Source: Manis javanica
Lineage: Eukaryota; Chordata; Mammalia; Pholidota; Manidae
Direction: 5' to 3'
Assembly: GCF_040802235.1 (NCBI RefSeq)
Contig: NC_133158.1
Location: 82,322,501-82,386,500 of the forward strand
DNA length: 64,000 nt
In this document: positions 1 to 12,960 of the stretch, one piece after another
How positions within the stretch are numbered: the stretch's first letter is position 1
Layout: every line of letters starts with the position of its first letter
Position numbers and translations under genes: made by a program
Notes under the pieces: model-generated
What the model saw: only the letters and a program-made list of their open reading frames with translations
The model's database searches: none
Told to the model about the DNA's origin: nothing

Positions 1-3000
1 GCTCCAGCTCGTCTCTCTCTTTCTAAAATGGTTGATAATTAATTTTTTTGTTCTCTGTATGTAATTCTGTTAGGAATACCAAAACTGTCATCAGAAAAAT
101 TCCAAATGGATAAAATAACAGAAACCATCGAAACCCTGAACTCCTTTCTCTACAAAGGAAAGGGACTGACTTCAGCAATTTAACCCTGTATCAGTGCTGT
201 ACAGTGCTTTTCTTTCTCCCATGATGGAAATAAGGGAACAGCTAGAATTAGAGTAATGATTTTGTAGACAACCTAAGAAGCCTCTGTACCTCTCATAATT
301 GTTCCTGACCTTTGGACCTGTCTTATAGTAATAGGGGACATTCACAGAGGTTTCTCCATGCTTCTTGTGCCATGGTAGACTTTGCCAGAAGTCATGTTAA
401 AAATTTAAAATATTTATGAGTTCACAGCAAATAAAGATACCTGAGCTTCCATGCATATATTCATTAGAATTTGACTAAGCCCTGACTTGGTGTAGGACCT
501 TTGGCTCTTATTTCATATTCTTAGGTGTGCATAAATGTCACCTAATTTTCTAAGTAAGTTTTCAAGTCTGATCTAGTCTTATCCTGCTAAGATAGAGCTA
601 TCACATAAACAACAGACCATCTAGTTAAATTTGGATTTCAGATAAACAACAAAATATTTTAAGGATAAATGTCTTATGAAATATTTAAGACATACTTATG
701 CTAAGACTTCAGGCCTCTTTTCACCAAGCCCTAGATTATTTGAGTGAAACAGATTCATACTTTTTTGAATCACCTTATTCTGAGCAGCTTGTTCATTTGA
801 AAACACAAACATGCAAACTAAGGTGAATTTTAGATAAAATAAATGTACAGGATCTCTCTGTCTTTCTCTGTATGTAAATATGTGTGTACAACATATACTA
901 TATAAATAGAATTAAAAGTATAAATTTTCTTTAAAGCAATAAACATTTCAGGATATTTTTAATTGTATTAGCATTTTAAAGAATATGCTACAAATCATGT
1001 AATTCAAAAAAATTTAAATTATTGAAATCTTTTTATTCTAAAGTGTACTCTAATTAAACTAGTATAAATCTAATTATAGCAAATAATTAAATGCATTGTT
1101 TAACCATCCTACTTTCTAAATAATTGCAGAGGTTTTCATCATACTTTGTCCACAGAATAGGAGTTAAACTATTACACATCACCAAAAGTATTAAAAAAAG
1201 ACATAAGACAATATTGTGTCTTTCTTTGTCCTTTATCTTTTTCTGTTTCCACATTTCCTCAAATTTTGTCCTATCTGAAGTAAAGGTTCCATCTATTACT
1301 CAAAACAGTATAAATGAAAGTAGAGAAAATTAAAGATTTGCTTATGTTCCACCATTCTGAAGTATATTTGGATTATTTAAAAAGAAGACCTATATTAAAT
1401 AAAAGGGAAATATAAATAATGCTAGCATTATGCAGTAGTAAATGAAAAGATAAAGTAGGTATATGGATGAAATGTACATATCAAAAACTTAGCCATAATG
1501 TGATATAAGAAGGAAAACAAGTTTCACTTTATTCTTGGAATATATTACCTAAAATACAAGCATATTTTATTTATTTGTAATGTTTTGAAAATCTAGGTAG
1601 TAAGCTAATGAATGCAGTCATAATTTTTATATGTACATGCTATTAGAAGCTATTTGGAAAAGAGTAAAAACAGGGTGATAGGATCAGGGTAATGGCGATC
1701 AGGAGGAAGTGATGTGTCTCTGAGTATATCATTGCTTAGTTATAAATTAGAACCATAGTAATGTGTCTCAGAACTCTTTTCACCTTCTCAAATAAACAAT
1801 TAGAACCAACTAGGATGTTGAGTGAACAAAAGCAGAGTATAAACACCAAAAGATAAACCTAACTAAATTAAAAATTAAAAACATCACCATATTGCAGTAG
1901 GTGGAGGAGAAAAGAAATAACCTTATTAAATTTGACTGGAAACCTAAATACAAAAACAACTGTATTATTTTTACATAAATACTGTAATCTAGTTAGTAAA
2001 TATGTTTTGCACAAATAGATGGACAGGTAGATAGATAAAGAAATATAGATGTGTGCTTATGCATGAATTAGTATAGATACATACATTTCTTGGCTATATC
2101 CACTGAATGGGCATAGAAGCAATGACATCCCAGTAATAATTAAGCATACCTAGCACCCTGATCTTGGTTTTAAACTCATTTTCCAATAAAAAGAGTCATG
2201 GATTCTTTAAGAATTAATTGATTCCAGGGTTGGCACAGGGAAAATATAATATGAGTTTGGAATATCTTGACCAGAAAGTATGGGAATGCTCAATAAAAGA
2301 TGTACCCTTGTTGATAACACAAGAGCCAATCACAAGGAGCTCCTAATGATAAAACCTGAAACAATTTGAGCAGTAAAATACAAAATGATGGAATTTGATT
2401 TTATCCCATCAAATAAAATGATTATCATGAATGCATTCATAAAATACAATGAATATGCATATATATATATAAAAGTAAGTGGACTGGGTATCTCAGCCAC
2501 TCAGCCAACCAATTAAGTTTTCCTGTTTTCTTGGGGAGAATCTTTGTTAATTATTGTCTCCAATAGTCATATCTGAGTAGAATAGTGGAAGTGTCTTAGA
2601 AATAACACTCTGGATTTTTGGGTGAATACATGACTGAAATATCTGGTCATATTTTCTTTAACATGAACCATTACTTGAATACATACAAACATATATACAG
2701 GGTTAACTTAAGAACCAAATTATCTATTGCCTTTAATCACTGAGACATATGACACCTTTATCTCCAGAAGTATACAATATAATTTTATAATAAGTAAATA
2801 TAACCTCTAGAACAGTTATATATCACATATTGCATGAACTGAATATTGCCTTTCTGAAGGACACTGTAATTCAGGCAGCTGCCACTGAATGGGGAGGAGG
2901 TGTATGGACATAGAGACCAAGTAACCAGCATAATTTGTTTTCTGTAAGGAAACTTAAACTACTATATTTGTTTTAACAAAAAATAAATTCAATCTTACAA

Positions 3001-3474
3001 AAATAAACCTTAGGAGATATATCATTTAAAACCAAACTCAAAATAAAAAATACAAAAAAATAACTCAGCTGGATCTATATTGTCACTTTCATATTCATCT
3101 GCTTTAGCCATAAATCTCACAGCCAGGTCAAAGTCATACACTTTTTGTACTATTATTCAGAGTCAGAAGAAACTTGAGACATTTTTAGGTTCACTCTAGG
3201 AATCTGGATTTCAACAAACACTTGAAATCTCTGCTGTACCTTAACAACAGGAGCTGTTTTGGGAAGATCATATGCCATTTTGGTTATTGTGAATAACCAA
3301 ACCACAGAAGTGTGTCATACTTCTGGTCTTGCTATGTCCCTGTTACATTTCCCATTCTTAATTTATTTTACTGGTCTCATATCTCAACTTCTTAAAGGCT
3401 TGTGACAGATTGATTGCCATCATCAATATCCAGTCTTCCTTTTTTCCAAAGTAACAGTTAAAACATGCTAAATG
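1..3474. other. AT-rich intergenic DNA, no gene seen
   Basis: No recognisable protein or RNA gene. The longest reading frame is about 69 codons, which is expected by chance at this base composition. A short AT dinucleotide run lies near 2457-2472. The stretch around 1770-2470 reads to me like an old interspersed repeat, because its wording feels familiar from other mammalian loci, but I cannot name the family. Nothing else stands out. Confidence 0.6.
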
Positions 3475-3790
3475 TTGACCAAACACTTCATTTCTCAGCT
3501 TCCCATGTATTATGGGAAAATGATGCATTTTCCATAAGCATTCCATAAGAATGAAGTTCTGATAAGCAGAAATGAACAGAAGTGCTTTAAGCCATCATCA
3601 ATTCTTGCCCTTAAAAGAAATAAGCATGTGCTTCTTCATTTGTTTCTCCCTTTTCCCTGGTTGGCAGGTGATAAAAATGAGTAGTTTGTTTGGATCCATA
3701 CATAGAAGTCACCTGTTGAGGATAACAATGTCATTTTACTATGCCTGGTCTACTTACTGCCAAACTCTAACATTAGAAATAAACTAGCAT
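3475..3790. repeat. probable ancient interspersed repeat, family unresolved
   Basis: The order of short phrases here (a 'tttctcagcttccca' start, a 'gcagaaatgaacagaagtg' middle, then a 'cccttaaaag' segment and a pyrimidine-rich stretch) resembles a medium-reiterated mammalian repeat I have met many times. It is strongly diverged and I cannot fix its family or orientation. The call is recognition only; no terminal inverted repeats or duplication could be defined. Confidence 0.3.
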
Positions 3791-5329
3791 TTAATTGAAG
3801 TGATGAGTATATCACCTCTCTTTAAAGCAGCCTACCCATTACCCTAATATATGCACCAAATATCTAAGTATAACTTTATTCCAGTACTTGAGTAGATGTC
3901 ATGTGCACACCTTCTGGGAATACATGGAATATGTAGTACAGAAAGGGAAATTATTTTTCAGTATATACTATGTTTCTTAATACTGTTCTTGGTCTGAAGA
4001 TGGTGGAATTGATGGGTTGATTAAATATTGTCAGCTCCATAGTAACTGCCATTTAAGGTAGTTTCTTGGGGTTTAACAGTTCACCCTTCTTCCCTTTGGT
4101 ACCTCTGGCAGCCACATTTGTGTTAATGTGACCCATCAGCCAAGTTACAACAGAATGACCCAGCAGAGGACTCCTGACAAAACCTCCTTCACTCTCTTTC
4201 CTGGTAACATGAAATTGTGAATAGAGATCTGAAATGAGGTATCGAAGCTTGGTTTGTGCAATATATCCTTGGATTAGTGAGACACCTGGGTCATCTCCCA
4301 CTAAGTTTCTTGAAAACCAAAAAGAAAATGAAAATTTTCAACAACCAATTCTATTATTTGTGATGTTTAGGAAATCCTGCTCTTTGCATGATATTTGTTT
4401 TCTGTAACAATGGCAATCTACCTCTAATGTACTCTCATATTCCATCTCTTAAGAGGGAAAGGCTATCCAGACAAGTATCCAACTATGTTTACATTCTGCT
4501 GCATTCCCTCATCATAAAGAAGATTTGTGTTCTTCCTCTGGTCCCCCTCCCCCCTTTAGGGGTTCTTTTATTTTATCTATCTTGTAAGTTTTTTAAAATA
4601 GACACTGGAATTTCATTGAAAAATGGTATGAAAGAATAGATATGTTTAACTTTCAGAATAATAATTTCATGACATCAAATACAATGTTTTAATCCTAGGC
4701 TATAAATTATTATGTGTAAGTGAATACATGTGAAGGAATATAAATAAATGCAAATATGTTACCTTATATCAGTCAAAATAGGAAATCAAATACCTGGCAC
4801 TTAAAAGGGACTAGTTTAAATATCATTGTTAACAAAATGATTGGGAAAATATTTTGTGACTTCCTATGTTGTTTTTGTTTCAATTATGGGACCACCTAAA
4901 TTTTGAGTATTATTACAAAGTAAGGATATATATAAAGGGGTGTGATGTGAAAGGATTCTAAAGAAATAAATATTAATGAACAACATTAACCAGAGATACC
5001 TCATGTTATCTTGGATAAGAACAAGGCTTCCTTTTCATAGCGTTTAGTGTTTCCCATATAACATATGTCAATTTTTCAATTAGCTGCTTTAATTTTAATT
5101 TTGAATACTTATCAATCTTTTATTTTTTTGTGGTATGGGAGTCAAAACAATAAAGTAGCAGTAAATGTCTATCTTTATATTCCATGGCAATGGTGGTATA
5201 GATGATCAGAATAATCACTTTATTTAAATTGTCACTACACTTCTGGATTCTTATTTTGTACAAATAATTAAAAACTAACTATTAGACCATATTTTTGTAG
5301 TTTACATATTTCACCCAGTGCTTAAATTC
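3791..5329. other. intergenic DNA, no gene seen
   Basis: Mostly AT-rich sequence. A minus-strand frame of 82 codons lies at 4053-4301, with slightly higher GC than its surroundings. It has no motif, membrane segment or composition that I recognise, no splice-site context I can defend, and is short enough to be chance. I see no RNA gene. Confidence 0.55.
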
Positions 5330-5475
5330 CTTATGTAACACTATTGTAACTACCAAAAAGTGGAGGAAACTTCTCTAACAGAAGTGGAAACTACAGTTTA
5401 GAAAATTTTAAGTAATTTAATTACAACCACACAATTAGGAAATGGCTGAATCAGGATTTGAACATTTTTTCTTGC
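5330..5475 (-). repeat. MIR-like SINE fragment, degraded
   Basis: The order of elements (paired 'gaaac' blocks, a 'agtaatttaattac' segment, 'cacacaattagg', then 'aatcaggatttgaac') follows the reverse complement of the MIR core, where the usual reading is a gaggaaactgaggc-like block, then cacacagctagtaag and gattcgaaccc. Divergence is heavy, so this is tentative. MIR is a tRNA-derived SINE that spread before the placental radiation. Confidence 0.4.
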
Positions 5476-5559
5476 TGCAATGACCATAGGCTAGTATGAA
5501 ATGACAGCTGACAGAATTTTAAACAAAGAACTACATTCCTCTTTCTTTCTAAGTTCAGA

Positions 5560-5665
5560 ACAATTATTGTCTATTACTCACCATTTTTATCCATTGTACA
5601 GTAAAATACTTAGTACTTTGCTCAATTTATATGTATTAAATGAATGTATGAATGTAACCTTGGAT
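5560..5665 (+). repeat. L2 LINE 3' end
   Basis: A 'ttgtctattactcacc' block, then 'gtacagtaaaatacttagtac', then 'tgctcaatttatatgtattaaatgaatg' (described here in parts) follows the well-known L2 3' terminus with its GAATGAATG-type short tandem ending. It is a 5'-truncated relic. The ending repeats 'tgaatgtatgaatg' are still visible around 5640-5655. Confidence 0.5.
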
Positions 5666-7889
5666 GCACAGATCAATGAATGAATATGTGCTTAAATCAG
5701 AATGGGTCATTCTTTTCAGATTATGGAAATACTTATTAGATATTTTGTCATATTTTAAAAGTGATATCTATTAAGCCCACTTACCTTATGTTTAAGACAT
5801 TTTCTAATACAGTGAGTGTAATAAGATTTGCCAAGGTCACTATAAAATTACATTTGTGATCTAGATTCTGAGAGCTAAGCAGGAAAACTCTCAACTCTAT
5901 GTAATTCTATTGGATGTAAAATATAAACATGGTTATGATTGTTGTTAAATTTCTATCAGTTACACAGAATGAAAAACATGTTATATAGTCAATATAGGGA
6001 TTAAATCAAGATTATTTTATGGTGTTGGTACAGCTTGTTCTTATTAAATAAAGCACATTTCCAGTTATTATAATAAGAGTAGTGAGGAAGTATGGTGAAG
6101 AATATTTTATACTTAGAAAAACCATGCTCTCACAAAATGTTCAGATGATTTAGATAAGCAGTCTAAATTTATGAAGTTGTATATGTTTTAATGATTAAAA
6201 GCATTTCTTAGAGAAAACTATCTTTCTCAAGTTAAACTTACTGGCTGCCAAGCTTCTCAGTTGCTTGGGAGATTATTAAAAAAATGTATTTATAAATTGC
6301 ACTAGGTAAATATTACAGTTTTTATATTTTAGCTATCTGAGTGCTACTGAAATGTCACTAAAGTGTCCCTTACTGGATACTTTAATAAGTACTTAGCAGA
6401 TGCTTCCTAAGCCACCAGCCCTAGAGAATTACACTGAAGGTGGTTATGAGTATGTTTTGGCCAGTGTCTTTCATGTTGTTGTTTTCAACATTGGTGCTTT
6501 GATTATGGCCAAACCCTTACAAGATGAAAAGCCTCTCTCTGTGGTTTCAGTCCTGCTCAATGGTGAAAATAATACATTTTTCCTCTTGTGCCAAGTATGA
6601 AATGGGCATCCTCACTATTCATTTCCCTTTCCCCAGTTTCTAGCTCTCTTAGGTCACTCCAGGGTAGTGACCACTCCTATTATTTCCTGTGAGTAAAGTG
6701 GAACACCCAGGGATTTTCACACCAGTCACAGTTACTTCTTATTTCTATTTATGCCTGTGTCAATCAGGGATACAGTTCATTATTTATCTACATTAAGATT
6801 GTACTCCTGCTCTGCTATAAAATCTTTGAAGGTTTAAAAAATTATTATTCTTACATATAGTGATTCTTGGAAATGATGTTAGGATTGAGTAGTGTTTTAA
6901 CTGAATATGTGTACTCTAATGTGGATGGGTTTTGAGTGTGTGTGTGTGTGTGTCTTTAAAATGTTGCCTAAAACTATTTGGGACATTATAAGTGAGTTGA
7001 AATATAGGATGTCTTTCCTATATTTCACTTTATTTGTCCCCTCCTACTTTCATGGGAATTAATCCTTCATGAACAGGCTTCAGGGAGAGATGAGAATTTT
7101 AAATTATGTTATATGTATGTCTCTTATTTCTAAAGGAGCATGAGTAAAATATCAGTTTCTTTTGAGGAATTCTATGGATCTTTCTGGAAATGAAGGGATG
7201 ACTGAAGGCATCTGTGCCTATAAGGACTGATTCCTGGCATTTTCCCTCAGGTTCATACCTCAGATTCATTATCCAAATGATTAGAAATAGGTTCTTCTTC
7301 CTGTCTGGAAGAATGCCTCTAAGTCCTTGAATAAGTCCTTTGGTGAGTCCCATGTGCTCTCAAGCGTGGAAGAACACACTTTTTCCAATAGTTGTATGAA
7401 CAGTAGAATATTTTAAAGAATCACCCTCTCTGACTAGGTCATCATTATCTCTCAAGTACATACAACAATGCGTGGTTATAATAGGCACTGAACATTAAAT
7501 TAATGAATAAGTGAATTAATGGAATCAGAGCTAAGAGAAAGAATCACAAGATTTGAATATTTATTGGTATCTTATTGTGATACTATACTCCATTAAAAAG
7601 ACATAGCAGGTAGCATGCAAAAACCAAGAGATCTTCCCCATTGTGAAATTCTAAGCACTAATATAAAATATTTTCTCTGATTTCTTCCTTATTCCCTACT
7701 TCTTCCTTACCAATTTCCCATTCTGTTGATAAACGCACTTTGTTTAGGCCTGTTATCACTCTATATTAGAATAGTTTCACACTCATTTTCCTTGAGCAAG
7801 TCTGTCTCTCTGTTTCATCTGTTTGTTCTCACTGACTAGTTCATTAATTGTTCAATAACCTATTTAATCTATCTGTCCTTTATTGATAA
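5666..7889. other. intergenic DNA with a short GT microsatellite
   Basis: No gene recognised. A (GT)9 run occupies 6936-6953. A segment at 7452-7503, probably an L2 3' end, is nearly repeated at 8826-8876. Small frames at 6400-6600 (plus) and 7099-7353 (minus) have no recognisable content. Confidence 0.55.
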
Positions 7890-8112
7890 CTAGAGAAGCA
7901 GCATATGACAGTAAAGAGCAGATCTCCTGGAGTCTAATTGTTGCTGGTTCAACTCCTAGCTCCTCCTTTTACTAACTGTTTAGAGTTGGGTTAAATTTTT
8001 GTACCTTAGTTTTCTCATGGATAAAAATGGAGATAACAATAGCATGTTACAACTAAATGAGTTAATATGTATAAATCCCTTAGAATAGAGCATGAAACTG
8101 CAAGTCAGTAAT
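7890..8112 (+). repeat. MIR SINE
   Basis: Nearly complete and in consensus order: a 'cagtaaagagcag' start, 'tggagtctaattg', 'ggttcaactcctagctc', 'tttactaactgtttag', 'accttagttttctcat', 'aaaatggagataacaat', 'aaatgagttaatatg' and 'cttagaatag'. This is the plus-strand MIR layout from the tRNA-related 5' part through the core to the LINE-like tail. It is old and non-mobile. Confidence 0.7.
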
Positions 8113-8261
8113 GTTAATTACATCTGTTTTCAGTTATCTGATATTATTAATGGTAAATTGCTTTTATAAATTAATTTCAGAGATTTGGGAAAATTACAGG
8201 CAACTCTAGGTATTGCTTTAACATTTAGAAATGTTAAGAACAGTCATCATAATACTAACTG

Positions 8262-8432
8262 TATATGTCAGACCTTGTGTAAAGTTCTGTACCTTGTGTA
8301 GTTTTCCAGTTAATCCTCCAAAACACCTTATGAATTAGATACTATTTTTTATACTTTAGTAAGGAAACTGATGCTTATATAACTAAGTTCATGATGTATC
8401 TGAAATTTAAACTCAGATCTGTCTTACTAAAA
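8262..8432 (-). repeat. MIR SINE, reverse orientation
   Basis: It reads as the reverse complement of MIR: 'ttccagttaatcctcc', 'cttatgaattagatactatt', 'agtaaggaaactgatgc', then an 'aactcagatctgtc' segment. It lies about 150 bases after a plus-strand MIR, so the two form a loose inverted pair, which is common by chance. Confidence 0.62.
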
Positions 8433-9984
8433 ATGTATACATTTAAGCATGCTAATATATGCTTAATAAAATACATGTTTTGATAAAGAATGAATGATAA
8501 TTTGTTAAGGTTATTTTAAAGAAAATTTCTCCACTGTAAGGTAGATTGGAGCATAACCTGTTAGTCTCTCAAACTTTAAAATTCTATTGTCATAATCCAG
8601 TTTATATATAGTTTTCTGTATACCTATAGACCAAATTGTATACTGTTTTCAAAATATAAACACACAGAATACAATTTCTATAACATGATACAGTCCTTTT
8701 TATTATCTGATGCCATAACTATGATCAAATTCCATTTTTTTAATGGTCAGTGTATCTATCTATATGTCTATATCTTTATTTGTCTACTTATCTATCTGCA
8801 TCTTATCTTTTATTATAATTGTATTTCAAGTACATACAATAATGCCTGGTTATAATAGGCACTAAATATTAAATTAGTATGTATTAGTGTTAGTATGTCC
8901 CATAGATCAATATTTTTAAAAATAATTTCCTCTTATTCATTGGTTTTTGCAACTTTACCTTAGTATTTGCTTATAAATTACACATAATCAACAGTATGCA
9001 TCTGGAGTGTTCTTTCCTAAGGTGTGTGCTGCAAGTAACATCAAATAACTCTCAGAAACTTTTCAGGTTCACAGAATATATAACCATGTTGAAGACTTTG
9101 AGAAGTACTGCAAAAAAGAAATATTCTATCCCTTAACTTTCAACATTTCTTAACCTTCAGACTGTTCAGAGTTTCATGGTCAATAACCTATGGAATCTTA
9201 GGGAAATTTTGTTCATATATTTGTTAACAAGACTATATTGTCATCATAAATTAACTTGAATATTTTTGATTTTGTAATAACTTAAGTTGATTAAAATCAT
9301 AATTTTGAGTTTTAATGATATAACTAAATCTTCAATTTTATTTTTGCTCCTTGGCATATGAAAATATAATAAAGTGAGAGGTGTTTGAACCAAGTAAAAT
9401 CTATCACAGAAGGATCATAGTTCTCAAGGTATAAAACTATAAATCATTAAAGCACAGGTGAAAATTATGTTAATGTCAAAGCATGAATTATGATATTTTG
9501 TCTACTTTAAAAACAGTCACTGTGGTTTGAATTTATAAACAGACCAGAGAAGCATTTTAAGGTAAAATCAATGTTTTCTTGATGTTCAGTTTATGAAAGA
9601 TATTATATATTAAAGAGATCTTAGAACTATCAACTTTGGTAGATGTGCTATTTCCCAGGTATTGATTTTCTTTTATTTCATATATTATTTATATATTCAC
9701 CAGAAGTTTTTTACAGCTAGGTGCTGAGGATACTTCACTTCCCTTGCTGAAGATCTCACAGTAACCTCACTAAGGCAATTTCTTGGCAAGGAGAGCACAT
9801 ATTTTTTCTTACAACTATCCATTTTTTGTGCCATTTAACTAATAATTGGGGTCACATCTCAGTATGCTTCAGGATAACAACTGTAAATTTTGATTCAGGA
9901 GTATAAGGTTTAACCTCCAAAATAATTGTGAATATGAACATACTTAGTTCTATGACTTAAAATATCATCTATAAGCATATTATT
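8433..9984. other. AT-rich intergenic DNA
   Basis: No gene recognised. A degenerate TATC/TCTA-rich stretch lies around 8752-8805. The block 8826-8876 is a near-copy of 7452-7503 and probably an L2 3' end. The remainder is AT-rich with chance-length frames only. Confidence 0.55.
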
Positions 9985-10575
9985 TGCAAATTTTTGTTTC
10001 CATCCTGGACATCTCTCCTCAGACACAACTGTGTACTCATCATGTCCACCTGGATGTACATCAAATTTCTCAAACTTAACATGTCCAGAACAGAACTAAT
10101 CATGTCATTCACCACACCTGTTTCTTCTGTAATTTTTCTCATCTCAGTTTATGGGAACTCTTTTCTTCTGGTTGGCAAGAGGGGGGATAAATCCCCTCCA
10201 GTCTTGGCTCCCTTTTTTCATACTTTTTCATTAATCCATTAGCATACCCTGTCTATATCACCTTTATAATTAATCTAGAATTGCACTACTTAGCGCTATT
10301 AACACTCCTACAATTTTACCATGTCACATTGCTTGAAATGTTGGACAATTCTGCTAACTTGTCTCCTTGCTTCCATCATTTCTTTCTTTCAGCCTATTTC
10401 CAACAATTGCCAGAAATTTTCTTTAAAAATATGAGAAAGATCATGTCTTTTCTTAGATTAAAAACATTCATTGCTTTTTCATCTCACTTAAAGTAAGAGA
10501 CTAAGGGCTTGGAATGGCTATAATATTCTACACAATGTGCCCTACTGCTCCCCACCAGCCTTCCAAGGGTTGCTA
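9985..10575 (+). repeat. L2 LINE fragment
   Basis: Recognisable L2 phrases appear in order: 'atcaaatttctcaaacttaac', 'atgtccagaacagaac', a 'catctcagtttatggg' block, 'cttgtctccttgcttcc', 'agatcatgtcttttct', 'catctcacttaaagtaagag' and the 'gggcttggaatggct' end (shown only in short pieces). This corresponds to the 3' half of the LINE2 coding region and 3' area on the plus strand. Weak reading frames at 9994-10242 and 10281-10496 are remnants of that sequence rather than a host gene. Confidence 0.65.
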
Positions 10576-10796
10576 AATTAACAAAAACAAAACAAAGTAA
10601 CAACAATCACAAAGACTTTCAGTTAAATTTGAGTTTTGGATGAACAAGGATTTTTAAAAAACATATAAATATGCCCTATGTAATACTTGGGATATACTAA
10701 CACTTCATTTATTTGAAATTCAAATGTAACTGGGTGTCTTACATTTATTTGACAACACTGCTCCACCCTATACTTCCCCTAAAACACATTTATCTG

Positions 10797-11122
10797 ATCT
10801 TATGACCCTTGAAAAACATGTATTTGAACTGCTTGGGTCCACTTATATGTTAATTTTATCAATAATTATATTAGAAAATTTTTGAAGGTTTACGGTTTGA
10901 AATAAGATTTTCACTTCTTCAGCTGACTTTATTGTAAGAATACAGTATATAAAACATACAACATACAAAATATATGTTAACATTTATGTTACTGGTAAGA
11001 TTTCCGGTCAACAGTATTCTATTAGTAGTTAAGTTTTTGGAGTGTCAAAAGTTATACATGGATTTTTGACTGTATAGGTGTCTGTGCACCTAACCCTGGT
11101 TTAACTAAAGGGTCAGCTGTAT
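10797..11122. mobile_element. Tigger-type (pogo) non-autonomous DNA transposon
   Basis: The ends are inverted copies: 'tgacccttgaa' near 10803 and 'aaagggtcagctgta' near 11107-11121. Between them the internal wording 'tttgaactgcttgggtccactta', 'cttactttattgtaagaatacagtat'-like pieces, 'ccggtcaacagta' and 'gtcaaaagttata' matches the Tigger1/MER2-like deletion derivatives common in placentals. There is no transposase frame; it moved in trans and is now fixed. Family label is from recognition. Confidence 0.72.
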
Positions 11123-12579
11123 TCTCTCCTTTGATCACTTTACTTCTTTATATAGCTGCAGTGGCTGTGATGGGATTATTTTCCTCTCCATAATCTGTGG
11201 GTCTTACTAGGTCATAAATCCTATGTTGAACAGGGCTTTCAGAAAAATTCAAAGTATTAGGGTTTAGGGAAAATTTATTTATGTTTTTTGAGAAGTCTAA
11301 ATGAAGAGATATATTTAGCCTCACACAAAGCAGTATTTTCTGACATCACCAGGAGTGTACTTTCTGACTGAGGGCTGTAATCACCACATGGCTGCAAGCC
11401 CCAGAACTGTGTAGTTAAGTGGGTTTGGGTCAGCCTGTCTCTCCCACAAACAAAATGAATGGAAGCAAAATGATGGAGACAATAGAAATAACAGAATTTA
11501 TTATTTGAGGCGGAGGAAATACAATCTTCTACTCCCAAAACTTCTACTTTCTCTTAAATTTTTCAATAAATGTTAAAGTCATCATAGAAGAGATTGTCAA
11601 AACACTGAAATTTGTTACTAGTACTTACAAAGACAACAAATCAACAGAGCCTTACTTTTGGTTAAGGTATTATGGGATGGAATTGATACCTAGTTGTACC
11701 AAGTTTTGAAGTAAATATGTAAGTCATCTTTATTTAAAATTATGTCATATAACAGCCACAAATATCAGTGGCATATGAAAATAAGCCTACTTCCTTGCCT
11801 TGAGGAGTGACAAACTTCAAAATGCCAATTTATGCAGAGTTCCCATGACATTGGGCTGAGTCTGAGACTTGAAATTGTACACTTCTTGGTTTTTGTCCAT
11901 TTCCTTATCATACTTCCTGTCTTATTGCCAGTTTCTGCTGGAAGCACTTCCTTGATAAATAGTTTATACCTGAATCCTTAATTTACAATTTGCTCTATAA
12001 GTAGCACCACTTTAATTCTTTTAGAAAGGATGGACACACCACCTTTGATTTGAGCTATATCTTCAGTTGCATTTATTAGACTTACTTAGCCCCCAGTATT
12101 TACATTAAATTCAATCTTTTATTGGATTTGGGAAACTTTTTTATTTTCCAACCTGCGAAATTCCAGATCGTCACGCCTTTCTATAGACCATTTCGATTTT
12201 GTTTGCAAATGAATATTTTTTTCCCTTGAGCTTGTTCCTTGGAAAAAAAATAAATTACCAAATGTAGCTAGTAGGAACCAGCTTTTAGCATTCTTCCTGG
12301 TAGCTTCTTTCCCAAGGCCACAGATCATTATGTATATTTCCTATTTTCCAATTTGTTGCAGGTGATGGTTGTTACATGTTCGTACATGTTCTAGCGCTAG
12401 TGGCTATTGTCTTAATCTCTTTTAAAAGTATCGAAATCTAAGTTTTCAATTTCCTATGACTATTACTTTTCCCCTTACTGGCCCCGCAGAGAATGCTACA
12501 TATTTAAAAAGTTTGGTGTGACATTACCCCAATTCTGAATTCCAATTTTGTCATTGCCATCTATATTCTTAATAATGCT
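11123..12579. other. intergenic DNA, possible LTR relic near 11275-11540
   Basis: No gene recognised. The interval 11275-11540 is less AT-rich and carries an 'atttatt' block near 11490-11500, as minus-strand LTRs often do, but I cannot define ends. An 87-codon minus frame there has no recognisable content. A minus frame at 12119-12328 is likewise unsupported. Confidence 0.5.
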
Positions 12580-12960
12580 TTGTAAGAAGATACCCCAAAT
12601 GCAGTAGCATACAATAAAAGTCTTTATTTCTCACTCATATCTCTGAGTTTGGCTGGGGTAAGGCAGATATGAACTAGGTTCAGTGGGATTATCTTCAAGT
12701 CATGGGGTTCTGTCTTGGTTATTTGCCTGTAACCAATGGACTTTCTGGTGTATAATGTCATGATGGTGACAGAAGCACCAGAAAGCAAGCTTAAGTAGAC
12801 ACACACATACCAATCCTTTGTTTGAACTATGTCCACTAACATGCTACTGCCCAAACAAGGCATATGGCTATACCAAGTTAGCGAAGTATGGAATATATTC
12901 TGCTTCAGGTGATCTGAAAAGTTACACAACAAAGGGCATGGATAGAGAAAGAAGTATAAA
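12580..12960. repeat. ancient interspersed repeat, family unresolved
   Basis: Begins with 'gataccccaaatgcagtagc' and continues through 'gtctttatttctcactcat' and 'ggctggggta', a phrase order shared by a common medium-reiterated mammalian repeat that usually starts 'caaattaccccaaaa...agtggctta' and continues 'tttatttctcac'. I believe it belongs to a DNA-transposon or LTR relic class but cannot decide which. A 102-codon minus frame at 12624-12932 lies wholly inside it. Confidence 0.4.

Noticed and set aside
4053-4301. 82-codon minus frame as a possible host exon
   Set aside because: No recognisable domain, no supportable splice sites, and a length within chance for this composition.
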